The translations under genes and the position numbers were made by a program. From contig NZ_CP013859.1 in assembly GCF_001513675.1 (NCBI RefSeq), positions 1,799,081-1,863,080 on the forward strand: a stretch of DNA of 64,000 bases, given 5' to 3'. This DNA is from Microbacterium sp. XT11 (lineage in GTDB: Bacteria; Actinomycetota; Actinomycetes; Actinomycetales; Microbacteriaceae). Positions 16,351-24,935 of this stretch are shown piece after piece; within the stretch, counting starts at the first letter, position 1, and each line of letters starts with the position of its first letter. The notes below the pieces were generated by a model that saw only the letters and a list, made by a program, of their open reading frames with translations, was not told where the DNA came from and did no database searches.

Positions 16351-17544
16351 ATGAGGGATCATCGCGGCGATGCCGCCGACTTCGCCGCCGCGGGAGCACC
16401 CCCGGCGGCGTGGGCGGCGGCCGGTGCGCGCCCGGAGGCGACGACCGGTGCGGCCGGGGCACGCCCGGAGGTGGCGAAGGATCCCTGGGCGCGGTTCGGC
16501 TGGCTCATGGCGGTGATCTGGCTGGTGTTCCTGCTCTACCCGCTGTTCGCGCTGATCGGCTCGGAGGCGCCGACGGCGTGGGTGGTCGTGGGCTGGGTCG
16601 CCCTGGTCGCGTTCGTCGTGCTGTACGTCAACGGCTTCATGTTCGGCATGCGGGGAGGCGGGGGACTGGGGCGTCCGGTCGCCCCGCGGCAGTGGGTGAC
16701 GTTCGCGCTGCTCATCGTGTGTGCGCTGGTGTCCGTGCCCGCCGAGGGCGGATCGGCGCTGAGCTTCCTGCCGTTCATCATGTCGTTCGCCTCGTACGGG
16801 CTGACGCGGCTGTGGCACTGGATCACGCTCGGGGCCTCCGTCGCGGTGACCGCGGCGTGCGTGTTCTTCATCCCCGGCGGACTCGACTACATCTCCGTGC
16901 TGGCGATCGTGGCGCTGCTCGGCGTGGTGAACACGGTGTCGACCTGGCTGATCGTGCGCTCGAGCGAGGCCGATCGTCTGGGCCTGGAGCTCGCGACGAG
17001 CGAGGGCCGCGAGGCGGTGGCCCGCGACGTGCACGATCTGATCGGCCACTCCTTGACGGTCGTCGGGCTGAAGGCGCAGCTCGTGCGGCGCCTCATCGAC
17101 ACCGACCCCGAGCGGGCAAAGGCGGAGCTCGCCGACATCGAGCAGCTCACGGCCGAGGCGATCGCCGGCGTTCGTTCGACCGTGGCCGGGGCCAGGGCGA
17201 CGAGCCTCGTCGAGCAGCTGGCGTCGTGCCGCGAGGCGCTGCAGGCGGGAGACGTGGAGCTGGTCGTCGAAGGCGCGCCGGGCGCGCTGTCGGCGGCGCA
17301 GGCGCTCACCGCGGCGTGGGTGCTGCGCGAGGCGACGACGAACACGCTGCGGCACGCCGGCGCCTCGCGCGTCGAGGTCATCATCGCTCCGGGGCGGTTC
17401 GTGGTGTCGGACGACGGGGTCGGCGGGGACAGGCCGGAGGGCAACGGCATCCGTGGCATGCGCGAGCGGGCATCGGCCGCGGGGGCGACGTTCTCGATCG
17501 GCCGCGGAGAGGGTGGCGGCACCCGCGTGGAGGTGACGTGGTGA
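16351..17544 (+). CDS. sensor histidine kinase (HisKA_3, DesK/NarX-like)
   Basis: A 397-residue membrane kinase. An Ala/Gly-rich N-terminal tail (1-45) precedes about five or six transmembrane segments between residues 48 and 203. The HisKA_3 dimerisation helix carries the phospho-acceptor His228 in RDVHDLIGHSLTVV. The HATPase domain shows N (REATTNTLRHA), G1 (VSDDGVGG) and G2 (GNGIRGMRERA) boxes. It overlaps its cognate response regulator by four bases (GTGA). There is no large extracellular domain, so the signal is probably sensed in or at the membrane, perhaps together with the ABC exporter upstream. Confidence 0.92.
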   Translation: MRDHRGDAADFAAAGAPPAAWAAAGARPEATTGAAGARPEVAKDPWARFGWLMAVIWLVFLLYPLFALIGSEAPTAWVVVGWVALVAFVVLYVNGFMFGMRGGGGLGRPVAPRQWVTFALLIVCALVSVPAEGGSALSFLPFIMSFASYGLTRLWHWITLGASVAVTAACVFFIPGGLDYISVLAIVALLGVVNTVSTWLIVRSSEADRLGLELATSEGREAVARDVHDLIGHSLTVVGLKAQLVRRLIDTDPERAKAELADIEQLTAEAIAGVRSTVAGARATSLVEQLASCREALQAGDVELVVEGAPGALSAAQALTAAWVLREATTNTLRHAGASRVEVIIAPGRFVVSDDGVGGDRPEGNGIRGMRERASAAGATFSIGRGEGGGTRVEVTW

Positions 17545-18149
17545 GCATCCGTCTCGTGATCGTCGACGATCAGGCGCTCGTGCGGGGTGCGATGGGCGCG
17601 CTGCTCGACCTCGAAGACGACCTGGCTGTTGTGGGGATGGCCGCCGACGGCGCCGAGGCGCTGCGGTTGGTCGCGGAGCTCGCGCCTGACGTGTGCCTCA
17701 TGGACGTGCAGATGCCCGGCATGGACGGCATCGAGACCACGCGGATGCTGCGCGCGGCGAATCCTGGAACCCGGGTGCTGGTCGTGACGACCTTCGCCCG
17801 CCCCGGCTATCTGCGGACCGCGCTCGACGCGGGCGCGAGCGGGTTCATCGTCAAGGACACCCCGGCGGAGAAGCTGGCGGATGCCGTTCGGCGGGTGCAT
17901 TCCGGGATGCGGGTGCTCGATCCGGCGCTGGCGGAGGAGAGCCTGTTCAACGGAGCGAACCCGCTCAGTGATCGCGAGCGGCAGGTGCTGCGGCTGGCCG
18001 CGGACGGGCGCTCGGCCGCGGCGATCGCGGCCGAGGTCTTCCTCTCCGCAGGCACGGTGCGCAACCATCTGTCCGCGGCCATCGGCAAGACCGGCGCCGC
18101 CAACCGCGCCCAGGCGGTGCGCATCGCCCAGGACAAGGGATGGATCTGA
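17541..18149 (+). CDS. response regulator, NarL/FixJ family
   Basis: A 202-residue regulator. The receiver domain has acidic residues IVDDQ (9-10), phospho-acceptor Asp55 (CLMDVQMPG), Thr in VVTTFA and Lys in [11 protein letters not shown] LuxR-type HTH ([17 protein letters not shown]... to about residue 190) completes it. It starts at GTG 17541, overlapping the kinase stop, with GGAGGTGA upstream. It is expected to control the ABC exporter genes upstream in the same operon. Confidence 0.93.
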   Translation: MSIRLVIVDDQALVRGAMGALLDLEDDLAVVGMAADGAEALRLVAELAPDVCLMDVQMPGMDGIETTRMLRAANPGTRVLVVTTFARPGYLRTALDAGASGFIVKDTPAEKLADAVRRVHSGMRVLDPALAEESLFNGANPLSDRERQVLRLAADGRSAAAIAAEVFLSAGTVRNHLSAAIGKTGAANRAQAVRIAQDKGWI

Positions 18150-18188
18150 GGCTCGTGCGTGCCGGGGGAGCGAGCGCAGGAAGTCCGC

Positions 18189-18247
18189 CCGAGATCAGGA
18201 GATCCGCGCGGATTCTTGCTGTTCTCGCGCGGTTCTCCTGATCTCGG
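18189..18247. repeat. 22-bp hairpin after the two-component operon
   Basis: Arms 18189-18210 and 18226-18247 pair over 22 bases with one mismatch around a 15-base loop (the arm begins CCGAGATCAGGAGA). It sits 40 bases after the response regulator stop and 77 bases before the VOC gene. It may terminate the operon, but its size and lack of a U tract put it with the other long hairpins in this window. Confidence 0.7.
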
Positions 18248-18323
18248 ACGCCGGGGGCGCGGATGTCGGTGGCCCGGCGTAGGTTCGTCTCGTGCGGGAG
18301 GCTCCCGCGGAAGAAGGTGTGAC

Positions 18324-18716
18324 ATGACCTGGAAGATCGAGCTCATCTTCGTGCCGGTGACCGATGTCGACCGCGCGAAGGAGTTCTACACCAAGATCGG
18401 GTTCAACCCCGATCACGACCAGACTCCGTACGAGGGGCTGCGGTTCGTGCAGATGACCCCGCCGGGTTCGGCGTGCTCGATCGCGTTCGGCACCGGGCTC
18501 GACATCCCGCTCGAACCGGGCCAGCAGAAGACCATCCAGGTGGTGGTGCCCGATGCCGACGAGGCGAAGGCACAGCTCGAGGCGGTCGGCGTCGCGACGC
18601 GCGGTGTCGAAGACCTCGGCTGGGGCAGGTTCGTGTGGTTCGACGACCCCGACGGCAACACGTGGACGCTGCAGGAGCTCCCCGACTACGCCGCAGCGAA
18701 GCAGCAGGAGGGCTGA
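18324..18716 (+). CDS. VOC (glyoxalase/bleomycin resistance) family protein
   Basis: A 130-residue single VOC module, about the usual size (one pair of beta-alpha-beta-beta-beta units): ELIFVPVTDVDRAKEFYTKI at residues 6-25 and RFVWFDDPDGNTWTLQE near 104-120. The metal-ligand Glu in LQELP is present. AAGAAGG lies upstream of the ATG at 18324. Members include dioxygenases, glyoxalase I and antibiotic-binding proteins; nothing nearby fixes the substrate. A 21-bp tandem duplication covers the stop codon. Confidence 0.8.
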   Translation: MTWKIELIFVPVTDVDRAKEFYTKIGFNPDHDQTPYEGLRFVQMTPPGSACSIAFGTGLDIPLEPGQQKTIQVVVPDADEAKAQLEAVGVATRGVEDLGWGRFVWFDDPDGNTWTLQELPDYAAAKQQEG

Positions 18717-18736
18717 GCGAAGCAGCAGGAGGGCTG
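18695..18736 (+). repeat. 21-bp tandem duplication over a stop codon
   Basis: Bases 18695-18715 are repeated exactly at 18716-18736. The unit contains the last codons of the VOC gene and most of its stop (18714-18716). The duplication is in frame, so only the first copy is translated; it appears recent because the copies are identical. Confidence 0.85.
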
Positions 18737-18823
18737 AGCGGAGTCGTCTGGCGCGTCAGCGGGCGGCGAGGGCCAGCCGTTCCTCGGGGGCGCCCGCAGG
18801 AAGGGCGCCCGCCTGCGGGGTCG

Positions 18824-19678
18824 TCAGCCGATGCGTGTCGCGCCGCCCGACACCGTGATGCCGCCGGACGGCGGGATCGTCACGGCGAGCAGGCTCGGAC
18901 GTCCGACGTGAACTCCCTGACGGATCTGGATCGTGCGTCCGACGAAGCCGTGCTGGCGAAGGTACGCGCCCGTGGATGCGGCGGCTGAGCCGGTCGCCGG
19001 GTCCTCGGTGATGCGCCCCACGGGGAACAGGTTCCGCGCCTCGAACTCGAAGGGGCTCAGCGCGTTGAGCACGGTCACGGTGCCCAGCCACGCCTGTTCG
19101 CGCATGAGCGCGGCCACCCGGTCGGGTGCGAAGCGGAACTGGTGGAACAGGTCGCGATCGGCCAGCACGATGATCGGATGCCAGTTCCCGGCGAACGACT
19201 CCGCCGCGGGGAAGCGCGGATCGAGATCTTCCCAGGTCAGACCGAGCAGGTCGAGCAGCCGATCACGCACATCCGGTCGCAGCTCGCGGACCGCGGGTTC
19301 GACGCTCGTGAACGACACGGCGACGGCACCGGCGGCATCAGTCGTCGACTGCAGCTCGATCTGTCCGGCCTCCGTGTCGAACAGCACGGACCCGGGGCCG
19401 TCGCGTTCGGCCAGCGCTACGGCCGTCGCAACCGTCGCATGGCCGCAGAAAGGCACCTCCGCGGCAGGGGACCAATAGCGCAGCCGGTATCGCGGGACGG
19501 CGCCGGTGCGGTCCTCGCCGACCACGAACGCCGTCTCGGAGTAGCCGACCTCCGCCGCGATCCGTTGCATGGTGGCCGCGTCGAGCGATTGTGCGTCGAG
19601 CACGACTCCTGCCGGATTCCCGCCTTCGGGCGTCGCGGCGAAGGCGCTGAAGCGGAGGATCTCGGGAGCATCCGTCAT
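18824..19678 (-). CDS. PhzF family phenazine biosynthesis-like isomerase
   Basis: A 284-residue protein of the PhzF/diaminopimelate epimerase fold. The catalytic Glu (residue 48) is in EVGYSETAFV, and the second half-domain shows GRITEDPATGSAAAS, the conserved DPATGSA signature. NPAGVVLD near residue 21 is also typical. Most such proteins are not in phenazine pathways and have unknown substrates; no phz gene is nearby. TAGGCT at 19691-19686 lies seven bases before the ATG and there is no Shine-Dalgarno, so the transcript may be leaderless. Confidence 0.88.
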   Translation of the reverse strand: MTDAPEILRFSAFAATPEGGNPAGVVLDAQSLDAATMQRIAAEVGYSETAFVVGEDRTGAVPRYRLRYWSPAAEVPFCGHATVATAVALAERDGPGSVLFDTEAGQIELQSTTDAAGAVAVSFTSVEPAVRELRPDVRDRLLDLLGLTWEDLDPRFPAAESFAGNWHPIIVLADRDLFHQFRFAPDRVAALMREQAWLGTVTVLNALSPFEFEARNLFPVGRITEDPATGSAAASTGAYLRQHGFVGRTIQIRQGVHVGRPSLLAVTIPPSGGITVSGGATRIG

Positions 19679-19724
19679 GTTCAGGAGCCTATCGACGCGC
19701 GGGCGCCGCCGGGCCGACCGGGCC

Positions 19725-21488
19725 TCAGGAGTTCACGCGGATGATCTCCTGTTGGTACGGCGCGATGACGTCGCCTGAGATGCGCAGGTCGAGCACGAGG
19801 AACCTCCTGGTCGCCGGGTCTTCGGCCGTCCAGGCGCGAAGTCGGTCGAGGTCGCTCAGAGTGCGGACGACGATGCCTTCGGCGCCGACCGCCTCACCGA
19901 AGGCCGCGAAATCGACCTCCGGGATGCGCATCGGACCCTGCGCGAGGCCCTTGAGCCCGTAGAGGTTCACTTCGGCGCCGTAGGCCGCGTCGTTCCAGAT
20001 CACCGCGATCCCACGGCCGCCGGCGGCGCGCACCGCCGACTCGAGGTCCGCGATCGCCATGAGGCCTCCGCCGTCTCCCGACGTCAGCACGATGGTGGAG
20101 TCGCGGCGGGCGAGCGCCGCGCCGACCACGCTCGGCCAGCCCTGCCCGATGGACTGGAACGCGGTGCCGACCATCATCATGCGGTCGGGCGCCGCCACCG
20201 GCCAGTACATGTTCGCCCAGCCGATGAAGTGGCCGCCGTCGGACACGACGATGCGGTCATGAGGGAGGAACTCGGCGATGCGGCGGGCAGCCGACCGCGG
20301 ATCCAGACGCCCGTCCGGTGCGAGCTCATCGCCCTCGGGGTACGCCCGCGCCGCCGCCACGTCGACCGTCTCGCGCCATGGGGTGTGCGAAACGTCGGAT
20401 GCCGCGGCCGGCGCGCCGTCTGCCGGGCCGCCCTCCGCGGCGTGTCGCCCGGAATCTCCGACGTTTCGTTCGGGCCCGGGCCCGAACGCGGGCGCATCGC
20501 CGGATGCCGCGCGGCGAACCCGCGCGACCAGCTCCTCAGCGGCGAGCCGGGCATCGGCCCGCACGAAACCGCCCACGTGGGGGTGGGACGCGGCTGGAGC
20601 CGTGTCGATCTGGAACACGCGCGTTCCCGGTGCGAAGAGCTCGCCGAAGCGCATCGTGAACTGGTTGAGCGACGCGCCGAACACCACCGCCACGTCGGCG
20701 GTGCGGATCAGCTCCATGGCCCCGTCGGCCCCGAAGCCGCCGGTGACGCCGAGGTCGTACCGCGAATCGGGGAAGATTCCGCGGCCGAGCGCCGACGACG
20801 CGGTCAGCGCGCCGGTCGCGGCGGCCAGCTCGCCGAGAGCCGCGCCGGCATCCGCCAGCCACGCACCCCGCCCCGCGAGCAGGAACGGGCGCCGTGCGCC
20901 GCGCAGCGCGAGGGCGATCTCGTCGAGCATCCCGTCGGCGAACTCGCCGCGCGGCGCGAGAGGGGCGGGTACCCGCGGTTGCGGCGCGGGCGGCACCTCT
21001 CCGGCATCGAGCGCGGCCACGTCGTAGGGGATCGCGAGCACCACGGGCACGCGGTAGGTCAGCGCATGCTCGATCGCGATGACCGTCGTCGCGGCAGCAT
21101 CCGCCCGCCCCACGGTGTACGTCCGCGCGCCGACCGCCGAGGCGAGCGCGATCTGGTCCACATCCCACGGACGCGGGCCCGAGGTGGGCTCGTCACCGAC
21201 GACGAGCACGAGCGGCACGTGAGCCTGCACGGCCTCGGCCAATGCCGTGATCGTGTTGGTGAAGCCGGCTCCGTACGTGGATGTGCCCGCGGCGATCCGG
21301 CCGGAGGCGCGGTAGTGAGCATCCGCCGCGACCACGGCGCCCTGTTCGTGACGCACGGCTGTGAAGACGACGTCGGTCTGCGTCTCCAGCGCGTCGAGGA
21401 AGTAGGCGTTGCCGTTTCCCATCACGCCGAAGACCGCATCGATGTGCTGGGCGAGGGTGAGGGCGACGTGCGCGGAGACAGTGGGCAT
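19725..21488 (-). CDS. thiamine pyrophosphate-dependent enzyme, acetolactate synthase-like
   Basis: A 587-residue three-domain TPP enzyme. The PYR domain (1-170) has catalytic-type Glu in AVRHEQGAVVAADAHYR. The central domain spans about 185-315. The PP domain (about 385-587) has the GDGGGLMAIADLE...WNDAAYG cofactor motif (GDG-X-N). It resembles ALS/benzoylformate decarboxylase/oxalyl-CoA decarboxylase relatives, but active-site residues are insufficient to name a substrate. AAAGG precedes the ATG. Residues about 341-367, in the linker, are encoded by a palindromic repeat (20388-20468) and are unlikely to be ancestral. Confidence 0.82.
   Translation of the reverse strand: MPTVSAHVALTLAQHIDAVFGVMGNGNAYFLDALETQTDVVFTAVRHEQGAVVAADAHYRASGRIAAGTSTYGAGFTNTITALAEAVQAHVPLVLVVGDEPTSGPRPWDVDQIALASAVGARTYTVGRADAAATTVIAIEHALTYRVPVVLAIPYDVAALDAGEVPPAPQPRVPAPLAPRGEFADGMLDEIALALRGARRPFLLAGRGAWLADAGAALGELAAATGALTASSALGRGIFPDSRYDLGVTGGFGADGAMELIRTADVAVVFGASLNQFTMRFGELFAPGTRVFQIDTAPAASHPHVGGFVRADARLAAEELVARVRRAASGDAPAFGPGPERNVGDSGRHAAEGGPADGAPAAASDVSHTPWRETVDVAAARAYPEGDELAPDGRLDPRSAARRIAEFLPHDRIVVSDGGHFIGWANMYWPVAAPDRMMMVGTAFQSIGQGWPSVVGAALARRDSTIVLTSGDGGGLMAIADLESAVRAAGGRGIAVIWNDAAYGAEVNLYGLKGLAQGPMRIPEVDFAAFGEAVGAEGIVVRTLSDLDRLRAWTAEDPATRRFLVLDLRISGDVIAPYQQEIIRVNS
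20388..20468. repeat. palindromic repeat inserted in frame within the TPP enzyme gene
   Basis: Ends CGAAACGTCGGA (20388-20399) and TCCGACGTTTCG (20457-20468) are exact inverted repeats. The right arm, read in reverse complement, matches the left arm of the intergenic repeat at 23110-23141 with only two differences in about 32 bases, so both belong to one family. The element is 81 bases (27 codons), preserving the frame. It encodes the Ala/Gly-rich linker around NVGDSGRHAAEGG. Confidence 0.75.
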
Positions 21489-21566
21489 GCGAGAGCCTTT
21501 CGAGACAGGGACGGAGAGGTGCAGATTCCGTATGTGTCTCGCCCCCGCCTCGATGCGAGGGGCTTC

Positions 21567-21585
21567 GTGCCTCTTTTTCAGGCAC
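21567..21585 (-). terminator. small hairpin after the glutamine amidotransferase gene
   Basis: GTGCCT and AGGCAC (21567-21572 and 21580-21585 on the plus strand) flank a T-rich loop, 28 bases past the amidotransferase stop at 21613 on the minus strand. A weak terminator or part of the leader of the TPP enzyme gene is possible. Confidence 0.3.
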
Positions 21586-21612
21586 CGGCCGCGTGCGCCG
21601 GACCACTCGATT

Positions 21613-22416
21613 CTAGCGACGCTCCGGATGCAGCGCGACGGTGGAGGTCGTGAGGTCGGCGAGGTCGATGCTCGTCACCGACTCAGGAGGCAGTGCGTCC
21701 CAGTTGTATTCCGCGACGCCCGTCGAGCCGACGAGGAGCGTCCCGTCGTGGAGCCGCTTCCACCGCAACGCGAAGTAGTCCTCGTTGTGCTCCTCGGGCA
21801 GATGCGGGTGCAGCGCGAGCTCATCGAGGTCGGAATCCGAGAGCACGCTCCGAGCGCTGGCACGGACGACGACCATGTGGGTCGCGTCGAGGGCGATGGC
21901 GTTGAGGCTCGCGAGGGGGAACGCATCTCGCAGCCGGCGCGCGGCGTGGGCGACGGCATCGCGGAGGCCGATTCCCTTCGCGAGCCGCTCCCGGACGAGC
22001 CCGAAGTACATCTCGCTGTCGGTGTCGCCGCCCAGCGTCGCGAGGGTATCCGGCGCAAGCAGCTCACGGACGCGCGCCACCGGCGTGAGCGAGCCGTTGT
22101 GCTCGAACGCGACGCCGTCGGCGAAGAACGGGTGGGCGTTGCGTTCTGCGACGGGGAGTCCCGACGTCGCCCAGCGCAGGTGCACCATGGCGGCGTGCGC
22201 CGGCGTCGTGATCGCCTCGTCGAAGGTGGGGTCGGATGCTGCGGAGAGCGCGGACTTGCGCGCCATCGGCTGCTGTCCCGCGTCGGGCGTGCCGGCCCAG
22301 CCCCATCCGTCTCCGTGCAGGCGGGCGAGGGACAGCATCCGCTCCAGACCGGGGTCGCCGAGCAGTGCGCGTACGGACGATCGGTCGGGGGAGACGAAGG
22401 CGAACAGCCGGCACAT
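21613..22416 (-). CDS. class II glutamine amidotransferase
   Basis: A 267-residue Ntn-type amidotransferase domain protein (EgtC/YafJ-like). After Met removal the nucleophile would be Cys2 (MCRLFAFVSP). Other family features are LHGDGWGWAG, LRWATSGLPV, NAHPFF and HNGSLTP. A further upstream Met exists, but Cys must be exposed at position 2, which fixes the start at 22416; GAGGTC lies upstream. No ergothioneine genes are adjacent. Divergent from the phosphoribosyltransferase gene. Confidence 0.88.
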   Translation of the reverse strand: MCRLFAFVSPDRSSVRALLGDPGLERMLSLARLHGDGWGWAGTPDAGQQPMARKSALSAASDPTFDEAITTPAHAAMVHLRWATSGLPVAERNAHPFFADGVAFEHNGSLTPVARVRELLAPDTLATLGGDTDSEMYFGLVRERLAKGIGLRDAVAHAARRLRDAFPLASLNAIALDATHMVVVRASARSVLSDSDLDELALHPHLPEEHNEDYFALRWKRLHDGTLLVGSTGVAEYNWDALPPESVTSIDLADLTTSTVALHPERR

Positions 22417-22523
22417 GAAGACCTCGTGGAGAGAGCGGGTGTCCTTCGTTTGTACTGCATGCCGGGACTCGGTGCGGCTCGCTTGCGGGGCGGGTCGAGC
22501 AGCGCATGCGCGACAATGTATCG

Positions 22524-23033
22524 GTGACTGATGCATCGAACGAGCGGGAGACGCTCACCTGGGACGGCTTCGGAATCGCGACGAGAGACCTCGCGCGTCG
22601 CATCCTCGCCAGCGGCTTCGAACCGGAGGTGGTCGTCGCCATCGCGCGCGGAGGACTTCTTCCTGCGGGCGCCATCGCCTACGGCCTCGGCGTGAAGAAC
22701 TGCGGTGCGATCAACGTCGAGTTCTACACCGGCATCGGTACGGTGCTCGATGCCCCGGAGGTGCTGCCTCCCGAGCTCGACATGAACTACCTCGACGGAC
22801 GGCGCGTGCTGCTCGTCGACGACGTCGCGGATTCCGGTCGGACCCTCGCGCTCGCCGTGCAGCTGCTCAAGGACAAGGGTGCCGACGTGCGATCGGTCAC
22901 GATCTACACGAAGCCTTCGACGATCGTCCAGCCCGACTACGCGTGGAAGGACACCGATCTCTGGATCAACTTCCCGTGGTCGTTCCAGGGAACCGTGCGC
23001 GAAGAGGACCTCGGCCTGCCACCGACCGCGTAG
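22524..23033 (+). CDS. phosphoribosyltransferase (type I PRTase)
   Basis: A 169-residue type I phosphoribosyltransferase. The PRPP-binding loop is RVLLVDDVADSGRTL (near residue 95), and AIARGGLLPAGAIAYGLG near 40 is the usual PPi-binding region. The length suits a xanthine/guanine or similar purine salvage enzyme. The start was taken as GTG 22524, because GACAAT (22512-22517) ends six bases before it (leaderless geometry) and the protein then opens TDASNERETLTW as relatives do. ATG 22506 is the alternative. Confidence 0.8.
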   Translation: MTDASNERETLTWDGFGIATRDLARRILASGFEPEVVVAIARGGLLPAGAIAYGLGVKNCGAINVEFYTGIGTVLDAPEVLPPELDMNYLDGRRVLLVDDVADSGRTLALAVQLLKDKGADVRSVTIYTKPSTIVQPDYAWKDTDLWINFPWSFQGTVREEDLGLPPTA

Positions 23034-23344
23034 CCGCGTCCGCCGCGCACGCCGCGCGGTGTGCCCGACGCGCCCGCCGCGCGGTGTGCCGTGCGCCGTG
23101 TGCGGTGTACGAAACGTCGGAGTTTCGGGGCGACACGCCGCGTGCGGATGCCGTGCGGCGGCGTGTTGCGCGGAAACTCCGACTTTTCGCGCGGGCGCGA
23201 GGCGCGGGGCAGCCGCGAGGGCCGCACGCCGCGCACGCGTTCCGCCGCGCGGGCGCGGGGCGTGGGACCGCCGCGCGGGCGCGAGCCGCGGGACCGCCGC
23301 GAGGGCCGCGGGCCGGGAGCGGCCGCCGGCCGGACGCCTCGCCC
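23034..23344. other. gene-free, very GC-rich intergenic region
   Basis: About 310 bases between the PRTase stop and the convergent DNA ligase stop. It is dominated by CGC/GCG runs (GCGCGGTGTGCC-type short repeats around 23050-23110 and 23200-23335) and contains the palindromic repeat at 23110-23189. I see no Shine-Dalgarno-led frame with normal codon use and take it as non-coding. It probably serves as a bidirectional transcription end. Confidence 0.7.
23110..23189. repeat. dispersed palindromic repeat (CGAAACGTCGGAGTTTC family), intergenic copy
   Basis: The outer arms of this 80-base element pair over about 32 bases with four mismatches: CGAAACGTCGGAGTTTCG at the left (from 23110) against GAAACTCCGACTTTTCG at the right (ending 23189), then GCGACACGCCGC against GCGGCGTGTTGC. 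The same arm sequence recurs inside the TPP gene at 20388-20468 and, degenerate, at 11684-11713. Confidence 0.8.
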
Positions 23345-24868
23345 TCAGCCGCGGAGCAGCGCGCGGAGGGCCTGGATCGTATCGGCTTCGGCTGCGGTCT
23401 TGTCGGGGCGGTACTGCTTGACGCGCGCGAACCGCAGGGCGATGCCGCCCGGATACCGCGGTGACCGCTGCACTCCGTCGATGGCGATCTCGACGACCAG
23501 CTCGGGCCGCATGCTCATGGCGTAGGGCGTTCGCGACTCCTCGTACTGGGGAAAGGTGTCGGTCTGCCAGCGGAGCAGCTCATCGGTGAGGCCCTTGAAC
23601 GTCTTGCCGACCATCACGAAGCCGCCCGGTTCGCCGAACCCGCCGTCGGCATCGCGCGCCCCGAGGTGCAGGTTCGACAGCCATCCGCGGCGGCGTCCCG
23701 AGCCCCACTCCGCGCCCAGCACGACGAGGTCGTACGTGAGCACGGGCTTCACCTTCACCCAGGACTTGCCGCGCCGCCCCGCCGTGTAGGTCGAGTCGAC
23801 CGCCTTGACCACGACACCTTCGTGGCCGGCCGCCAGAGCATCGCGCGACACCTGCTCGGCGACCTCGGCGTCGTCGGTCACGGTCCCCGGCATGCGCCAG
23901 TCGCCGGCCACTCTTTCGAGCTCGGCCAACCGCACGGAGAGCGGCTCGTCGATGAGGTCTCGACCGTCGACGTGCAGGAGGTCGAAGAACCACGGACGCA
24001 GTGCGACGGTGCGCGCCACGTCGGCGCCGAAGCGCGACATCGTCTCCTGGAACGGTCGCGGAGCGCCGTCGTCGTCGAGCGACAGCGTCTCGCCGTCGAG
24101 GATCAGCTCGTCGGCGGGCAGGCCTCGCACGACCTCGACGATCTCGGGGACCCGATGCGTGACGTCGGCGAGGCTGCGCGTGTAGACGCTCACGTCGTCG
24201 CCGCGGCGGTGCACCTGGATGCGCGCGCCGTCGAGCTTGTACTCGACCGAGGCGCGACCGGTCAGCTCCAGCGCGGCCGTGGGCGTCGCCGCGGTGGAGG
24301 CGAGCATCGGGAGCACGGGGCGGCCGACCATCAGACCCACCTGCTCGAGGGCTTCGGGGTTGCCCGTGAGCGCGAGGAGCGCGGTCTCCCCGAGGTCTCC
24401 CGACAGCATCGCCGCCCGCCGCACCACACCGACCGGGCGACCCGCAGCCTTCGCGATCGCGTCGAGCAGCACTCCGCCGAGGGCTCCGGTGCGCAGTTCG
24501 CCGAGCATCGCGCGGGCGAGGAGATCCCACTCCTCTGCGGTGGCGCGCGAGGCGAGCCCACCGAGGGTCGCCGTGCGCGCAGCGGCGGAACCGGAGCCGG
24601 ATGCCGCGGCGAGAGCGTCGAGCTCATGGTCGACGTCGGCGATGCTCAGCGTCGGCTCGGTCGCGTGCGTGATGTCGAGCGAGGTGAGGCCGCGCCAGCC
24701 GACTCCCAGGCGTCCCTGCCGGGGTTTGGCGAGCAGCAGGCCAGCGAGGGGAAGGATCTCCGACGCATCCGCGCGGCGCAGCAGGGCGGCGAGGGTCTCG
24801 ATCTTCGCGAGACGCGACGATGTCGCTGCGACCTCCTCGGCGGCCTCGACCAGCTCTGACAGCTTCAT
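23345..24868 (-). CDS. ATP-dependent DNA ligase (LigB type)
   Basis: A 507-residue ATP-dependent ligase like mycobacterial LigB. An N-terminal DNA-binding domain (1-200) leads to the adenylation motif I with Lys211 (EYKLDGARIQ). Motifs III-V follow (DGETLSLDDDG, EGVVVKAV, GKSWVKVKP), and the OB-fold ends in RFARVKQYRPDK. It would seal nicks in repair rather than replication, which uses the NAD ligase. GACAAT (24880-24875) ends six bases before the ATG, suggesting a leaderless transcript separate from the upstream paa operon, whose last gene ends 67 bases away. Confidence 0.92.
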   Translation of the reverse strand: MKLSELVEAAEEVAATSSRLAKIETLAALLRRADASEILPLAGLLLAKPRQGRLGVGWRGLTSLDITHATEPTLSIADVDHELDALAAASGSGSAAARTATLGGLASRATAEEWDLLARAMLGELRTGALGGVLLDAIAKAAGRPVGVVRRAAMLSGDLGETALLALTGNPEALEQVGLMVGRPVLPMLASTAATPTAALELTGRASVEYKLDGARIQVHRRGDDVSVYTRSLADVTHRVPEIVEVVRGLPADELILDGETLSLDDDGAPRPFQETMSRFGADVARTVALRPWFFDLLHVDGRDLIDEPLSVRLAELERVAGDWRMPGTVTDDAEVAEQVSRDALAAGHEGVVVKAVDSTYTAGRRGKSWVKVKPVLTYDLVVLGAEWGSGRRRGWLSNLHLGARDADGGFGEPGGFVMVGKTFKGLTDELLRWQTDTFPQYEESRTPYAMSMRPELVVEIAIDGVQRSPRYPGGIALRFARVKQYRPDKTAAEADTIQALRALLRG

Positions 24869-24935
24869 CCCGGCATTGTCGCATCGGCCGCCGACATCCG
24901 GTGCCCCTCTTGACGGCGGCGGTGCTGCGCTGCGG

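Noticed and set aside
16035-17540. Long open frame running into the response regulator from upstream
   Set aside because: It overlaps the permease and kinase in another frame and is Arg/Gly-rich; the regulator begins at GTG 17541 with a strong Shine-Dalgarno and a GTGA overlap.
18716-18736. Readthrough extension of the VOC protein
   Set aside because: The second 21-bp copy lies after an intact TGA; it is a simple duplication.
23034-23344. Small proteins encoded in the GC-rich gap
   Set aside because: All open frames there are Arg/Ala/Gly-rich, lack start signals and cross the palindromic repeat.
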